Part shown: piece by piece, positions 1 through 8,299 of the stretch
Layout of the letters: each line of letters begins with the position of its first letter
How positions within the stretch are numbered: position 1 is the stretch's first letter
From: a virus
DNA length: 29,630 nt
Virus record (IMG/VR): IMGVR_UViG_3300047476_000404
Coordinates: 1 to 29,630 of that record
Strand: one strand, 5' to 3'
The notes under the pieces: generated by a model
The model's input: only the letters and a program-made list of their open reading frames with translations
What the model was told of the DNA's origin: nothing
Database searches by the model: none
Program-made: the position numbers and the translations under genes

Positions 1-333
1 CTGATTGCTGGCCGCACCAGTTTCAATGGCTACCTGTTGCTCGATATGTGCACGAGACAAAAAGCCAAAGATACCCATGCTTGTGATAAGCATAAGCACA
101 GCAATAGCAGACAGGAAGTATGTCTTCAGTTTCCAGTTAACATATTTCCAGTTGTGGTAAAGCCATGAGACAGCCACGAGTTTGCCAATCTCAAGGATTG
201 ATCCCATGATAATTACTGGCCAGAATGCACCAGCAAAGATTGCAGTTAGGCCGATGATGCTGTAGTAGGCAGCAACAGCCGAGAGGGCAAGCCCCGTGAC
301 AAACACGAGGTATGCGAGAAACTTGTTGTTCAT
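1..333 (-). CDS. Membrane protein, partial (C terminus beyond left edge)
   Basis: The first 111 codons are open from ATG at 333 to the window edge with no stop. The product begins MNNKFLAYLVFVTG and has at least three strongly hydrophobic stretches, around residues 5-20, 25-45 and 72-92, split by a short Lys/Trp-rich loop (HNWKYVNWK). It is therefore an integral membrane protein with an N-terminal multi-pass region. A GAAGGG motif lies just upstream of the ATG. It starts 18 bases after the DNA polymerase stop and is probably cotranscribed with it. I recall long membrane proteins with this kind of start in marine T4-like phages, but I assign no function. The domain after residue 111 is not visible. 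Confidence 0.75.
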   Translation of the reverse strand, partial: MNNKFLAYLVFVTGLALSAVAAYYSIIGLTAIFAGAFWPVIIMGSILEIGKLVAVSWLYHNWKYVNWKLKTYFLSAIAVLMLITSMGIFGFLSRAHIEQQVAIETGAASNQ

Positions 334-351
334 AACACCCTTCTATTTTTG

Positions 352-2913
352 TTAGCTAAAGAAATCTTCCAAAGATATAGTCTTTTCAGTTTTCCAGCCG
401 ATACATTTTAGAATAATACGAAGTGGTTCCAGAAAACTTTTCTCGAATTGTAGGTTATAATCGATATAACTCTCCAAGTCAAGTTCTTTCGGCAGGATCA
501 ATGGAAATGCAATCACATTGCTGTGGAATAGGTTAGGCTCTTTCAGATAGATGAATCGAATCTTTTCTCCATCCTTGATTGTCTGATACTTCTTAGTCAG
601 CCCACGTTTTTCCAAAGCCTGATTATAAACAATACTACCTCGAACATGGATAGGAATCTTTTCCTGTGTCCGAGTATACTTCTCTACATTATTCACACCA
701 CGGGGAAACGCAATGTCTGCCACGGGTAAGCCTGAGAACTCCTTACGAAAGTCCTCAATAAAGTCAATCATATCATCTTCTGTTTTATTCAGAATCACAT
801 CCACCGCTTCCCAAAGTTTAGATCGGCAAGCCGTTGGTGTTGATGACTTAATCATTTCCAAGCCCATGACCTTCACCTTGGGTTTGGCATAAGCAATACC
901 TTCATTGTTATAGACGTTCAGAATGTAGCGTTTCTTGGCCGTCCAGATTCCTCTGTCTGCCAAGGCTTCACGCTTCATAAACATCTTTTGATCTAACGCA
1001 TTAGTATATTCAGCAAGAGCTTGATAAGATTTATCAATAAACGATTGAATTTTAGTCTCACAGACCTTATCAAGGAAGGCGATGATAGATTCCGTTCCTG
1101 CATCTGGGCTTGTATCTTTAATCGTTTTATTAACCAGTCGCTCAAAGTTAATATAAATTGAGTCTGTATCTGATGCAATGATGTAGTCCTCATCTTTTGT
1201 CCCGAGTATATTATTTAGATACTGATTCAATTTCTTCTCAATCCAGCGAATAGCCAACTGGCCTGATGTGGTAATAGCACTGGCCTGTCGCACATCAAAA
1301 AACCGAAAGAACTCATTGCCTGTGGCACCATAGGCAGAGTTTAGACAGACCTTCTTTGCCAACTGAAGATTGTTGAATCTGGCAATACGAGCCTCAATCT
1401 CAATCCGCTTCTCTGCGTCTGTTTCGGCCTCAAGTTCTTTCTTGGCTTCCTGTGCCTTCTTCTTATACTTGGTGCGGTCATTATACATGTCCTGCATCAT
1501 CTTGGCAAGAAAGCCGGGAGAATCCACACGGAACAACTGACCGTTTGGAGTAAGAGTTACTCCCAACGATTTAAGAGCCGTTGTGTCTGTTGTCTGATAC
1601 AGCATGGTATCAACATTGATTGCCTGACTTACAACTCTCTGCATTTCAGGAGTATAGTCTCTCGGCTCCACGAACTTGTCGGGTGAGATATTGAACTCCA
1701 TGATGAGATGTGGATAAAGACTATTCAAGTCAAAGGACGCAACCCATTTATACATTCCGGGTTTTGGTTCCTTAACATATGCTCCAACAAATGCCTGATC
1801 TTTGGAATGGCTAACCATTGGAGGAACAACCTTGTTCTGTTTCCTCAATTCGTTATATGTCAAGGCATCCCACATACGAACCTGTGCGAATACGTCCTCA
1901 TAGTTTGTCTTGGAGTCATAGGCCAGAGTTAGAGCCAGATCGATCAGCTTCAGCTTCTCGTCCAGCTTCTCAACCAGTTCCACGTCTCGAATGTTATACT
2001 CAATGAATAACTGATGATTGTCTTTGTATAGGGTATGGAGACTGCCGTATTCATCATAGGACAATTTCTTTTCGCCCAATTCATCATGGCAGATTGCATT
2101 CAACTTGTAGCTGTCCTGTGGCTTGAGAACGAACTTCTTGTATAGTTCGATATAGTCAAGCACAGCCACACCCAGAGGAACGAATGACTTCTGTGGCTTA
2201 CCCATGATAATAACTTCACGTTCCCTGAGAACACTCCAAGGTGAAAGTCGCTTGGCGAACTCTTCACCAAGTATCTTTGTTATACGATTAACAAGATAAG
2301 GAATATCGAAAAACTTAATGTTCCAACCAGTAACAATATCAGGGTAGTCCAGCGACCAATCGGTGATGAAACTTTTGAGTAGATCAATCTCAGAATTGCA
2401 TCGTATATATTGTACGTCACTACGAGTATTATTAAACTCACCCAAGCCATAGACAAGAAACCTACTATTAGTATGTATTGTAATAGCAGTAATAGGTTCA
2501 GAAGCAGTTCCCGGCTCTGGGAAACCGTTTTCGCTACCAACCTCGATATCGATGTTTGCAACATTTATTAAATTCCTATCCCAATCTATATACGGGGATG
2601 CGTATAACTCTTGGTTATACGGGGATGCGTATAAATCTGAAATATACGCATACTCGTATTTTTGATTTCCATAGATTTTGAAGTTCTGTACTTCCTTATA
2701 CTTATTAACAAAATCACGGCAATCTCTGATGTTGCCCGGCTTGATTTCCGAGACATATTCACCAGAGATTGTCGTGTATGGTGTTGGTTCCTGTGATGGA
2801 ACAAACAGAGTCGGATGATAATCAATCTTGTTACGGACTTTTCTTCCGTTTTCTACTCCTCTGTACAGTATCCGTGAACCGTGTACCTGTACGTTGGTGT
2901 AGAAAGTCTTCAT
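352..2913 (-). CDS. 43: DNA polymerase, B family (T4 gp43-like)
   Basis: Replicative DNA polymerase with 3'-5' proofreading, 853 residues against 898 in T4 gp43. Visible exonuclease motifs are DIE (122-124), NIKFFD (198-203) and YNIRD (306-310). Polymerase motif A is DLNSLYP (395-401), motif B surrounds K520 with NSAYG (525-529), and motif C is DTDS (582-585). The C terminus ISLEDFFS resembles the clamp-binding tail of T4 gp43 (SLDFLFG), so it should dock on the gp45 encoded at 24020-24679. GGAGG precedes the ATG inside the end of the upstream gene. Oddities: a 9-residue in-frame tandem duplication near residues 94-108 that T4 lacks, and separation from the clamp/clamp-loader/RegA genes by about 18 kb, whereas in T4 gene 43 directly follows regA. 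Confidence 0.97.
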   Translation of the reverse strand: MKTFYTNVQVHGSRILYRGVENGRKVRNKIDYHPTLFVPSQEPTPYTTISGEYVSEIKPGNIRDCRDFVNKYKEVQNFKIYGNQKYEYAYISDLYASPYNQELYASPYIDWDRNLINVANIDIEVGSENGFPEPGTASEPITAITIHTNSRFLVYGLGEFNNTRSDVQYIRCNSEIDLLKSFITDWSLDYPDIVTGWNIKFFDIPYLVNRITKILGEEFAKRLSPWSVLREREVIIMGKPQKSFVPLGVAVLDYIELYKKFVLKPQDSYKLNAICHDELGEKKLSYDEYGSLHTLYKDNHQLFIEYNIRDVELVEKLDEKLKLIDLALTLAYDSKTNYEDVFAQVRMWDALTYNELRKQNKVVPPMVSHSKDQAFVGAYVKEPKPGMYKWVASFDLNSLYPHLIMEFNISPDKFVEPRDYTPEMQRVVSQAINVDTMLYQTTDTTALKSLGVTLTPNGQLFRVDSPGFLAKMMQDMYNDRTKYKKKAQEAKKELEAETDAEKRIEIEARIARFNNLQLAKKVCLNSAYGATGNEFFRFFDVRQASAITTSGQLAIRWIEKKLNQYLNNILGTKDEDYIIASDTDSIYINFERLVNKTIKDTSPDAGTESIIAFLDKVCETKIQSFIDKSYQALAEYTNALDQKMFMKREALADRGIWTAKKRYILNVYNNEGIAYAKPKVKVMGLEMIKSSTPTACRSKLWEAVDVILNKTEDDMIDFIEDFRKEFSGLPVADIAFPRGVNNVEKYTRTQEKIPIHVRGSIVYNQALEKRGLTKKYQTIKDGEKIRFIYLKEPNLFHSNVIAFPLILPKELDLESYIDYNLQFEKSFLEPLRIILKCIGWKTEKTISLEDFFS
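2589..2634. repeat. Tandem in-frame duplication inside gene 43
   Basis: A 19-bp sequence (TATACGGGGATGCGTATAA on the plus strand) occurs at 2589-2607 and again at 2616-2634, a period of 27 bp. In the protein this gives LYASPY twice, nine residues apart. Without one unit the segment matches T4 gp43 in length between AYISD and the DIE exonuclease motif, so this looks like a recent insertion of nine codons. Confidence 0.9.
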
Positions 2914-2916
2914 GAA

Positions 2917-3225
2917 TTATCCTCCGGGTAAAATCAGCTTTGGGGTATCAGCGGTTATCAAACCGCCAAACATTGAATTATATTGGTTTATAAAATCTTT
3001 GTGTGGGTTCATTATAGCAAGAATATGGGCCTTATCAAGTTCTATTTCCTTATCCTCAGAAAATTCTGCCCACGGTGCAAGACCAATTGACGGGTTCTTT
3101 GGATCAACCTTACTTGGAATTAGAACAAGTCGGACAGGATTCTTTAACTTTACAATATGTCCGTCCCTAGTCGTTTCAGCAATAAGTTCTTCACCATTCA
3201 ATAGTTTAATATACTTAACCTTCAT
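2917..3225 (-). CDS. Sm-like conserved phage protein
   Basis: 102 residues, no enzymatic motif. The pattern LNGEELIAE, then KNPVRLVLIP, GLAPWAEFSEDKEIEL and a C-terminal NPHKDFINQYNSMFGG matches what I recall of a small conserved protein in T4-like cyanophages whose N-terminal half resembles an Sm/Lsm (Hfq-like) beta barrel. An RNA-binding or mRNA-handling role is possible but inferred. The start overlaps the upstream stop by one base (TGATG) and has GAGGAAG just before it, so it is translationally coupled. Its last codons carry the Shine-Dalgarno of gene 43, which puts it immediately before the polymerase in one transcript. Confidence 0.75.
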   Translation of the reverse strand: MKVKYIKLLNGEELIAETTRDGHIVKLKNPVRLVLIPSKVDPKNPSIGLAPWAEFSEDKEIELDKAHILAIMNPHKDFINQYNSMFGGLITADTPKLILPGG

Positions 3226-3428
3226 CAGGCAGCTTCCTCCATAATAAAATCATAAACACCAACCGTGATCCACTTCTCAGGGATCAGAGTTACACTTGTG
3301 CCCGACTCATTGTGATAAGTGTAGGCATTCTCCTTATCCATGATCTTGACGATGCGTTCCCAGCATCCGTCAAAACTACGCTGAACGATCTGTTCTTCCA
3401 ATACTTCCAACTTATTTACAAACATCAT
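3225..3428 (-). CDS. Hypothetical small protein (67 aa)
   Basis: I do not recognise this 67-residue protein. It begins with two Met codons (start 3428 or 3425), has a Glu/Val-rich N terminus (NKLEVLEEQIVQRSF) and ends in an acidic IMEEAA tail. It has no signal peptide or membrane segment. It overlaps the upstream gene by 17 bases and the downstream gene by one, so it sits in a chain of coupled small genes leading to the polymerase. The coupling and coding context support expression. Confidence 0.7.
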   Translation of the reverse strand: MMFVNKLEVLEEQIVQRSFDGCWERIVKIMDKENAYTYHNESGTSVTLIPEKWITVGVYDFIMEEAA

Positions 3429-3624
3429 AAATCCCTTTCAATAGTTCTTTTACTTCTTCATATGGTTCTTCGACCTCATAGGCCGATCCATTATGCATAC
3501 GAATGATAGTTCTCTTTGTATAAAAACTTTTACTTACCGTAGAAATATGATATCTGTTTATGGTGACGGGGGAGACAGACTCACCCACATCTGCCTGTAT
3601 CAATTCAATGAAATTACTCATCAA
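3412..3624 (-). CDS. FlbD-like small protein, copy 2 (70 aa)
   Basis: A 70-residue protein whose spacing of FIEL, INRYHISTV, MHNGSAYEV and YEEVKELL matches the adjacent upstream gene (FVEL, IRRSEILSIV, LRNGTIQVV, YDQVKSEM). Both resemble the FlbD family of small beta-rich proteins (LNG...I..DLI..I......I.L.NG....V.E...EV). FlbD-family proteins affect flagellar gene expression in bacteria; no such role can be inferred here from similarity this weak. It overlaps both neighbours, by 17 bases downstream and 11 upstream. Confidence 0.7.
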   Translation of the reverse strand: MMSNFIELIQADVGESVSPVTINRYHISTVSKSFYTKRTIIRMHNGSAYEVEEPYEEVKELLKGIYDVCK

Positions 3625-3799
3625 TATTCATCTCTGATTTGACCTGATCGTAGGTCTGTTGCACGACTTGAATGGTGCCATTTCTCAATTTAAGCAAGGC
3701 ACCATCCGGCTCATCAACAATAGAAAGAATTTCTGATCGTCTGATTAATATCAGACTACCATCTTTTCTATTGAGTTCAACAAAAGGTTTAGCCGCCAT
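3614..3799 (-). CDS. FlbD-like small protein, copy 1 (61 aa)
   Basis: A 61-residue protein with the FlbD-like layout: FVELNRKDGS, then RRSEILSIV, LRNGTIQVV and a C-terminal YDQVKSEM helix. It is the closer match of the tandem pair to FlbD; the neighbouring 70-residue gene is an expanded version of the same pattern. The start is ATG at 3799, two bases after the stop of the upstream Lys-rich gene. The function is unknown, and the pair is most simply explained by tandem duplication and divergence. Confidence 0.72.
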   Translation of the reverse strand: MAAKPFVELNRKDGSLILIRRSEILSIVDEPDGALLKLRNGTIQVVQQTYDQVKSEMNIDE

Positions 3800-3801
3800 T
3801 A

Positions 3802-3975
3802 TTACTTCTTTGCAGTTGTTTTCTTGGCTGGCTTCTTTGCTGTGCTTTCTTTCTTAACAAATTCAGGCACAAGCGTCTGATCTTCTGTTGGCTTAACTTC
3901 AACATTCTTTAAGGTCTCCTTAGCATTGGTTAGGCCAATGCCGATGTAGTCCTTCACCTTATCCCAAAATGACAT
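3802..3975 (-). CDS. Small protein with Lys/Ala-rich tail (57 aa)
   Basis: A 57-residue reading frame from ATG 3975 (MSFWDKVKDYIG) to TAA at 3802-3804. The N-terminal half looks like a short amphipathic helix; the C terminus is a histone H1-like run of Lys, Ala, Pro and Thr (TAKKPAKKTTAKK). A tail like this could bind nucleic acid or membranes electrostatically, which is inference from composition only. It fills the space exactly between the upstream glycan gene (stop 3976-3978) and the FlbD-like pair (start 3799), which supports it being real. AAAGGAG lies in the end of the upstream gene before the ATG. Confidence 0.7.
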   Translation of the reverse strand: MSFWDKVKDYIGIGLTNAKETLKNVEVKPTEDQTLVPEFVKKESTAKKPAKKTTAKK

Positions 3976-4836
3976 TTAATTTTCTCCTTTTACTAAGTTT
4001 ACAAGAACGTCCTGTAAGATGTTGTTGTCAATATACTTATGAAACAAATATTTGGCTCTTACAGGCAACCCGTGATAGAAGCAATCAGTTTCTCTCTCAC
4101 CAAATGCTAAAAATGTCTTATCCTGATTATCTATGTTTTCGGCATGTGTCGAGAAACAATATGGTCCAGAATTACGACCGATTATGATATCACAGAATTT
4201 TGATAAGTATCCGATCTCATTTAGATCATTACCCTCAACCTTTGTAATATCGGACGTAAACTTAATGTTTTCAAGAGCATGATTGGAAAATCGTTGCGTT
4301 GCAATAAAAATCATATCTGGAAACATTGTGGCCAGATTGATTATGAACTGCTTCATGTCACCATTGTAATCACACTGACCTGAATGACAATTTCCGTTTG
4401 CAATAAGAATCATTTTCCTATTGTTTTTTCGTAAAGCAAACTCATCCACATTTGACACATCAAACTTGCTGAAATCAATACTTGGATAATATTGTTCGAT
4501 AGGACCAAGCTTTAGTCCAAGAGCTTTATAAACTTCTCGGTAAATGGAATAGTTAAATCTAAGCGTACACTCATTTGTATATTCCAACCCTCTATCAAAC
4601 CATGCACCGATCCATGTGTTGATGATGATATCATCACCAAGATTAAACATCGGGTTCCTCCCAATAGATTCCATCATACGACCTTGACTGATAGGAACAT
4701 CAGAAAGAACCTTTGTTGACATATGGTGTGTGAAAATGAAGTTCTCTTGTGGTAGCTGATTCATAATATCAGTAACGAACGACTTGCAATGAAACAAGTC
4801 GCCGTTATGATATTCGTTTACAAAAATTACCCTCAT
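3976..4836 (-). CDS. Putative GT-B fold glycosyltransferase (GT9-like pattern)
   Basis: 286 residues, last gene of the glycan cluster. The N terminus (MRVIFVNEYHNGDLFHCKSF) and the C-terminal LSKFCDIIIGRNSGPYCFST resemble the two halves of heptosyltransferase-like GT-B enzymes, where a conserved GDSGP-type segment contacts the nucleotide sugar. The match is by pattern only and the acceptor is unknown. The ATG at 4836 overlaps the upstream stop by four bases (ATGA), indicating translational coupling. Another possibility is a non-catalytic glycan-processing protein with the same fold. Confidence 0.55.
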   Translation of the reverse strand: MRVIFVNEYHNGDLFHCKSFVTDIMNQLPQENFIFTHHMSTKVLSDVPISQGRMMESIGRNPMFNLGDDIIINTWIGAWFDRGLEYTNECTLRFNYSIYREVYKALGLKLGPIEQYYPSIDFSKFDVSNVDEFALRKNNRKMILIANGNCHSGQCDYNGDMKQFIINLATMFPDMIFIATQRFSNHALENIKFTSDITKVEGNDLNEIGYLSKFCDIIIGRNSGPYCFSTHAENIDNQDKTFLAFGERETDCFYHGLPVRAKYLFHKYIDNNILQDVLVNLVKGEN

Positions 4837-5189
4837 GATTCTTTCACATGCTTATAACGCTTGACCGAATCTTCACGAAGGCTTCGGTTGTGGGCAATAG
4901 CATCATCCACGAGAAGATTGATCGCCTGAACCAGATTAGGTCGCTTGACCTTAAAGCAGATATCCAGCTTACGCTTAATGTCTGCCATTTCTGAATCTGT
5001 CTTGGCTTCCTGAATGGCATCTTCCAACATCCATGTACGGATATGGAGAATGATAAGCTTTTCTACAATCTCACCAAGGTTGTCAGTCTTGACAAGAGCA
5101 ATCTCATCAGGAATGCCACCCTTGCTCAAAACTTCATCAACAACCTTTTCAATTGCCTGATCAATTACATTACCAACAGCAGTTGACAT
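4833..5189 (-). CDS. DUF4254-like helical protein (118 aa)
   Basis: A helical, highly charged 118-residue protein. The segment LHIRTWMLEDAIQEA, then IKRKLDICFKVKRPNLVQAIN, resembles the DUF4254 pattern (LH..N...W..ED, KR.ID..NQ.RNDL...ID). As I recall, DUF4254 proteins occur beside glycosyltransferases in surface-polysaccharide loci, which fits the position between a ColD-like enzyme and a glycosyltransferase. No biochemical activity can be assigned. It starts one base after the stop of the ColD-like gene and overlaps the following gene by four bases. Confidence 0.6.
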   Translation of the reverse strand: MSTAVGNVIDQAIEKVVDEVLSKGGIPDEIALVKTDNLGEIVEKLIILHIRTWMLEDAIQEAKTDSEMADIKRKLDICFKVKRPNLVQAINLLVDDAIAHNRSLREDSVKRYKHVKES

Positions 5190-5190
5190 A

Positions 5191-6357
5191 TTATAGTTCT
5201 CCTAAAACTTTATCCAAAAGTTGTATATCACGAGAAGTGATAAACTGATTATTTCCAATGTAAATGCCGTTGTCGTGTAGAACGTCAACTGCATCGTTGC
5301 CAGTGCTTTGTGAAACATGATACCCTCGGTCTCTCAAATAAGGCTGTCGTAGAAGATTACCAGAAACTACTGGACGATACTCAATCTTATACTCTCTTAG
5401 TTTCTCTGTCAACCTATTTTTTACGGCTTTGTCTCTGGCAATAAGTGGGAAGCAAAAGCTACTGTTACCCGGATTCATTACAATAGGGTGAAACAGATGA
5501 ACGTAATTATTCATCATTACACAAAACTCTACAAATCGTCTACGTCTGATATCGATAAATTTATCCAGACGAGTCAACTGTGATAGCCCAAGAACTGCAC
5601 CAATTTCCGTGTTTCTAAAGTTATATCCGTCACTTACAAAAAGAAAAGATGGGTCAATGTCTGGATATTTCTTGGCATATTCTGTATAGTAACTTGATGT
5701 TCTTGCCATGCCATGAGATCGTTTCATTTTCATCAAATCATAAAGGTCTTCATCATTTGTTGAAATCATGCCGCCTTCAATAGTGGACATATGGTGTCCA
5801 AAGTAGAAGCTGAATGTGGCCCCTGTGCTTTTTGCACCAACCTTGACTCCATCAATCGTACATCCATGAGATTCACACACATCATCGATGATGATGGCAT
5901 TTGGAAAAAGTTCCTTGATCTTCTTTGTGGGGGCTGGAATACCAAGTAGATGTGTGACAAAGACCATACGAATAGTTTGCCATGCCGCAATCCTTTTGAG
6001 GCTTCTTTCACAGAAGCTAAAGTTATCAAGATTGATATCACAGAAGACAGGCTCCAACCCAAGCTGAATAATAGGATTAATATTCGTTACCCATGTACAG
6101 GCCGGAACCAACACTTTATCTCCCGGTCTCAATCCATACTTCTCAATGATTGCTGCCACCAGAAGAAAATTGGCTGTGCTGCCAGATGATACAAATAAAG
6201 AATGCTTGGCACCAAGCCAGTTAGACCATGCCGACTCAAATTCCTCAACTTTCGGACCTTGAGTAAACTTGTTACTCTTCATCACGAACTTGGCTAACTT
6301 CAGTCTATCACAGAGAGTTAGCGTGTCCTGCATCAACGGCCAATCATACTCGCTCAT
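5191..6357 (-). CDS. colD-like: ColD-like PLP-dependent sugar 3-dehydratase (DegT/DnrJ/EryC1 family)
   Basis: 388 residues, fold-type I PLP enzyme. SSGSTAN (57-63) and DVCESHG (159-165) match the cofactor-binding segments of the DegT family. The usual catalytic Lys of the SF...K motif is replaced by His: FSFYFGHHMST, His188-His189. Replacement of Lys by His marks the 3-dehydratases ColD (GDP-4-keto-6-deoxymannose 3-dehydratase) and E1/RfbH. The length, the HH(I/M)(A/S)T.EGG segment and C-terminal RPVVSGN and NGIYIGNNQ match what I recall of E. coli ColD. No Cys cluster for the iron-sulfur centre of E1 is visible, and the adjacent gmd supplies the ColD substrate. The expected product is GDP-4-keto-3,6-dideoxymannose. 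The gene overlaps its upstream neighbour by 14 bases. A 4-aminotransferase (perosamine synthase) is disfavoured by the missing Lys. Confidence 0.85.
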   Translation of the reverse strand: MSEYDWPLMQDTLTLCDRLKLAKFVMKSNKFTQGPKVEEFESAWSNWLGAKHSLFVSSGSTANFLLVAAIIEKYGLRPGDKVLVPACTWVTNINPIIQLGLEPVFCDINLDNFSFCERSLKRIAAWQTIRMVFVTHLLGIPAPTKKIKELFPNAIIIDDVCESHGCTIDGVKVGAKSTGATFSFYFGHHMSTIEGGMISTNDEDLYDLMKMKRSHGMARTSSYYTEYAKKYPDIDPSFLFVSDGYNFRNTEIGAVLGLSQLTRLDKFIDIRRRRFVEFCVMMNNYVHLFHPIVMNPGNSSFCFPLIARDKAVKNRLTEKLREYKIEYRPVVSGNLLRQPYLRDRGYHVSQSTGNDAVDVLHDNGIYIGNNQFITSRDIQLLDKVLGEL

Positions 6358-7288
6358 AATTTTTCCTATTCTTCATAAACCAATCAATCGTTGTCTTTAG
6401 TCCATCCTCCAAGGATGTCTGTGCTTTCCAGCCAAGAGCATCCATCTTTGATGTATCTAGGGCACGTCTTGGTGTTCCATTCGGCATCGATGTGTCCCAA
6501 ACAATCTCACCTGTATAACCAACAAGATCGGCAATCAGTGTTGCCAGTTCTTTGATCGAGATTTCACGATTAGGCCCCACATTGATATGACTTGGATCAT
6601 TATGATTTTTCATCAGAAAGATACAGGCATCAGCCATATCATCAGAGAAAAGAAACTCACGAGTCGGGGTTCCGTCACCAAAACAAACGACCTGTGTCAG
6701 ATTGTTTTCTTTGGCAGCGATGAATCGATTGATGAACGATGGAATTACATGACATTCAGAAGGACGGAAGTTGTCGTTGATGCCGTACAGATTATTTGGC
6801 ATGACACAGACTGATTCGAAGCCATATTGTTCCTTGTACTTCTTGCACATTGTCAGGCCGGTGATCTTGGCCAATGCATAACCAATATTTGTTTCTTCTA
6901 ACGGTCCTGTCATCAAGTATTCTTCCTTGATGGGAACAGGTGCGTGCTTTGGATAGATACAGGCAGTACCCAAATAACATAATTTCTTTACATTGTTGTT
7001 ATAGGCAGCATCAATTACATTAGTCTGAATCAGAATGTTTTCTCGAATGAAGTCAGCAGGGTAATCCTTATTATAACCAATACCCCCAACCTTGGCCGCA
7101 GCCAGAAAAACATATTCTGGTCTATTCAGATGAAACCAATCATTTACTTTCTTCTGATTAGTCAGATCAAGTTTTTTATGGGTTGCTGTCAGAATATTGT
7201 CATATCCCTGCTTTTTTAGCTGTCGGCATAGTGCCGAACCAACCAGTCCCCTATGACCGGCCACAAATATTTTAGCATTACTGTCCAT
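6344..7288 (-). CDS. fcl: GDP-L-fucose synthase / GDP-L-colitose synthase-type reductase
   Basis: 314 residues using ATG 7288, which removes a poorly conserved upstream extension and overlaps the end of gmd by 11 bases. Extended SDR with [10 protein letters not shown] (NADP-binding, 10-19), AAAKVGGI (63-70), YALAK (Tyr137, Lys141), Cys110 and His180, corresponding to the catalytic set of E. coli Fcl/WcaG. The catalytic Ser of Fcl's GSSC is Thr108 here (GTAC), keeping a hydroxyl. These enzymes carry out C3/C5 epimerization and C4 reduction of GDP-4-keto-6-deoxymannose to GDP-L-fucose. ColC performs the analogous C5 epimerization and reduction on the 3-deoxy substrate. The adjacent ColD-like gene leaves both products possible. 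Confidence 0.92.
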   Translation of the reverse strand: MDSNAKIFVAGHRGLVGSALCRQLKKQGYDNILTATHKKLDLTNQKKVNDWFHLNRPEYVFLAAAKVGGIGYNKDYPADFIRENILIQTNVIDAAYNNNVKKLCYLGTACIYPKHAPVPIKEEYLMTGPLEETNIGYALAKITGLTMCKKYKEQYGFESVCVMPNNLYGINDNFRPSECHVIPSFINRFIAAKENNLTQVVCFGDGTPTREFLFSDDMADACIFLMKNHNDPSHINVGPNREISIKELATLIADLVGYTGEIVWDTSMPNGTPRRALDTSKMDALGWKAQTSLEDGLKTTIDWFMKNRKNYERV

Positions 7289-8285
7289 GAATAACCATGT
7301 CCTCCACAAGTTGCTTGAAGGTGTGCTTTGGTTTCCAGCCAAGAACTTTGTGAGCTTTGGACGCATCACCCAAAAGAGATTCTACTTCGGCTGGTCTAAA
7401 GTACTTGGGATCAACACGAACAATTTCTTTGCCTGTTCGCTTGTCCACACCAACCTCATTCAAGCCTTCACCCTGCCATTCAATGAACATTCCAAAGTAT
7501 GGGGATGCTTCCTCAACGAACTGACGAACAGAATATTGTTCTCCTGTGGCAATAACATAATCATCCGGCATGTCCTGTTGAAGCATCAACCACATTGCTT
7601 CCACGAAATCCTTGGCATGGCCCCAATCTCGCTTGGCATTTAGATTACCAAGATAAAGACAATTCTGTTTACCACTTGAAATCTGTGATAAGCCTCGAAT
7701 GATTTTGCGTGTCACAAAGGTTTCACCACGACGAGGGCTTTCGTGATTGAATAGAATGCCGGATGAGGCGTGCATATTATAGGCTTCACGATAGTTCTTC
7801 ACAATCCAGAAACCGTAAATCTTGGCAACACCATATGGTGATCGGGGATAGAAAGGTGTTGTTTCTTTCTGGGGTGTTTCCTGAACCAAGCCATAAAGTT
7901 CTGATGTGGATGCCTGATAGAATCGAGTATACTTTTCCAGACCAAGAAGCCGAATTGCTTCTAACATTCTCAATGTGCCGACCGCATCAACCTGTGCCGT
8001 GTACTCAGGCATTTCAAACGAGACCTTCACATGGGACTGTGCCCCAAGATTATACACTTCATCTGGACGAGTTTCTCTCATGATACGAATGAGATTTGAT
8101 GAGTCTGTAAGGTCCCCATAATGAAGTTTTAGTCTTGGATAGATATGATCGATACGGTCTGTGTTGATAGATGATGCTCGCCTGACAATACCATGAACCT
8201 CATATCCCTTGGATAGAAGAAGTTCGGCCAAGTATGATCCATCCTGTCCGGTGATGCCGGTAATCAGTGCTACTTTTGTTCTCAT
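7278..8285 (-). CDS. gmd: GDP-mannose 4,6-dehydratase
   Basis: 335 residues, close to the usual Gmd length. The N terminus [16 protein letters not shown] (9-24) and [15 protein letters not shown] are Gmd signatures. The catalytic Thr127/Glu129 in STSELYG and Tyr151/Lys155 in YGVAK are intact, and [17 protein letters not shown] is the GDP-mannose-binding stretch of the family. It makes GDP-4-keto-6-deoxymannose, the shared precursor for the Fcl and ColD-like enzymes encoded immediately downstream. The start is ATG 8285. No obvious GDP-mannose-making ManC/ManB gene is in the window, so GDP-mannose probably comes from the host. Confidence 0.97.
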   Translation of the reverse strand: MRTKVALITGITGQDGSYLAELLLSKGYEVHGIVRRASSINTDRIDHIYPRLKLHYGDLTDSSNLIRIMRETRPDEVYNLGAQSHVKVSFEMPEYTAQVDAVGTLRMLEAIRLLGLEKYTRFYQASTSELYGLVQETPQKETTPFYPRSPYGVAKIYGFWIVKNYREAYNMHASSGILFNHESPRRGETFVTRKIIRGLSQISSGKQNCLYLGNLNAKRDWGHAKDFVEAMWLMLQQDMPDDYVIATGEQYSVRQFVEEASPYFGMFIEWQGEGLNEVGVDKRTGKEIVRVDPKYFRPAEVESLLGDASKAHKVLGWKPKHTFKQLVEDMVIHGQ

Positions 8286-8299
8286 TACAAATCAGCCCT

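Noticed and set aside
5191-6357. Perosamine synthase (4-aminotransferase) identity for the DegT-family protein.
   Set aside because: The catalytic Lys is His, which an aminotransferase cannot use to form the internal aldimine.
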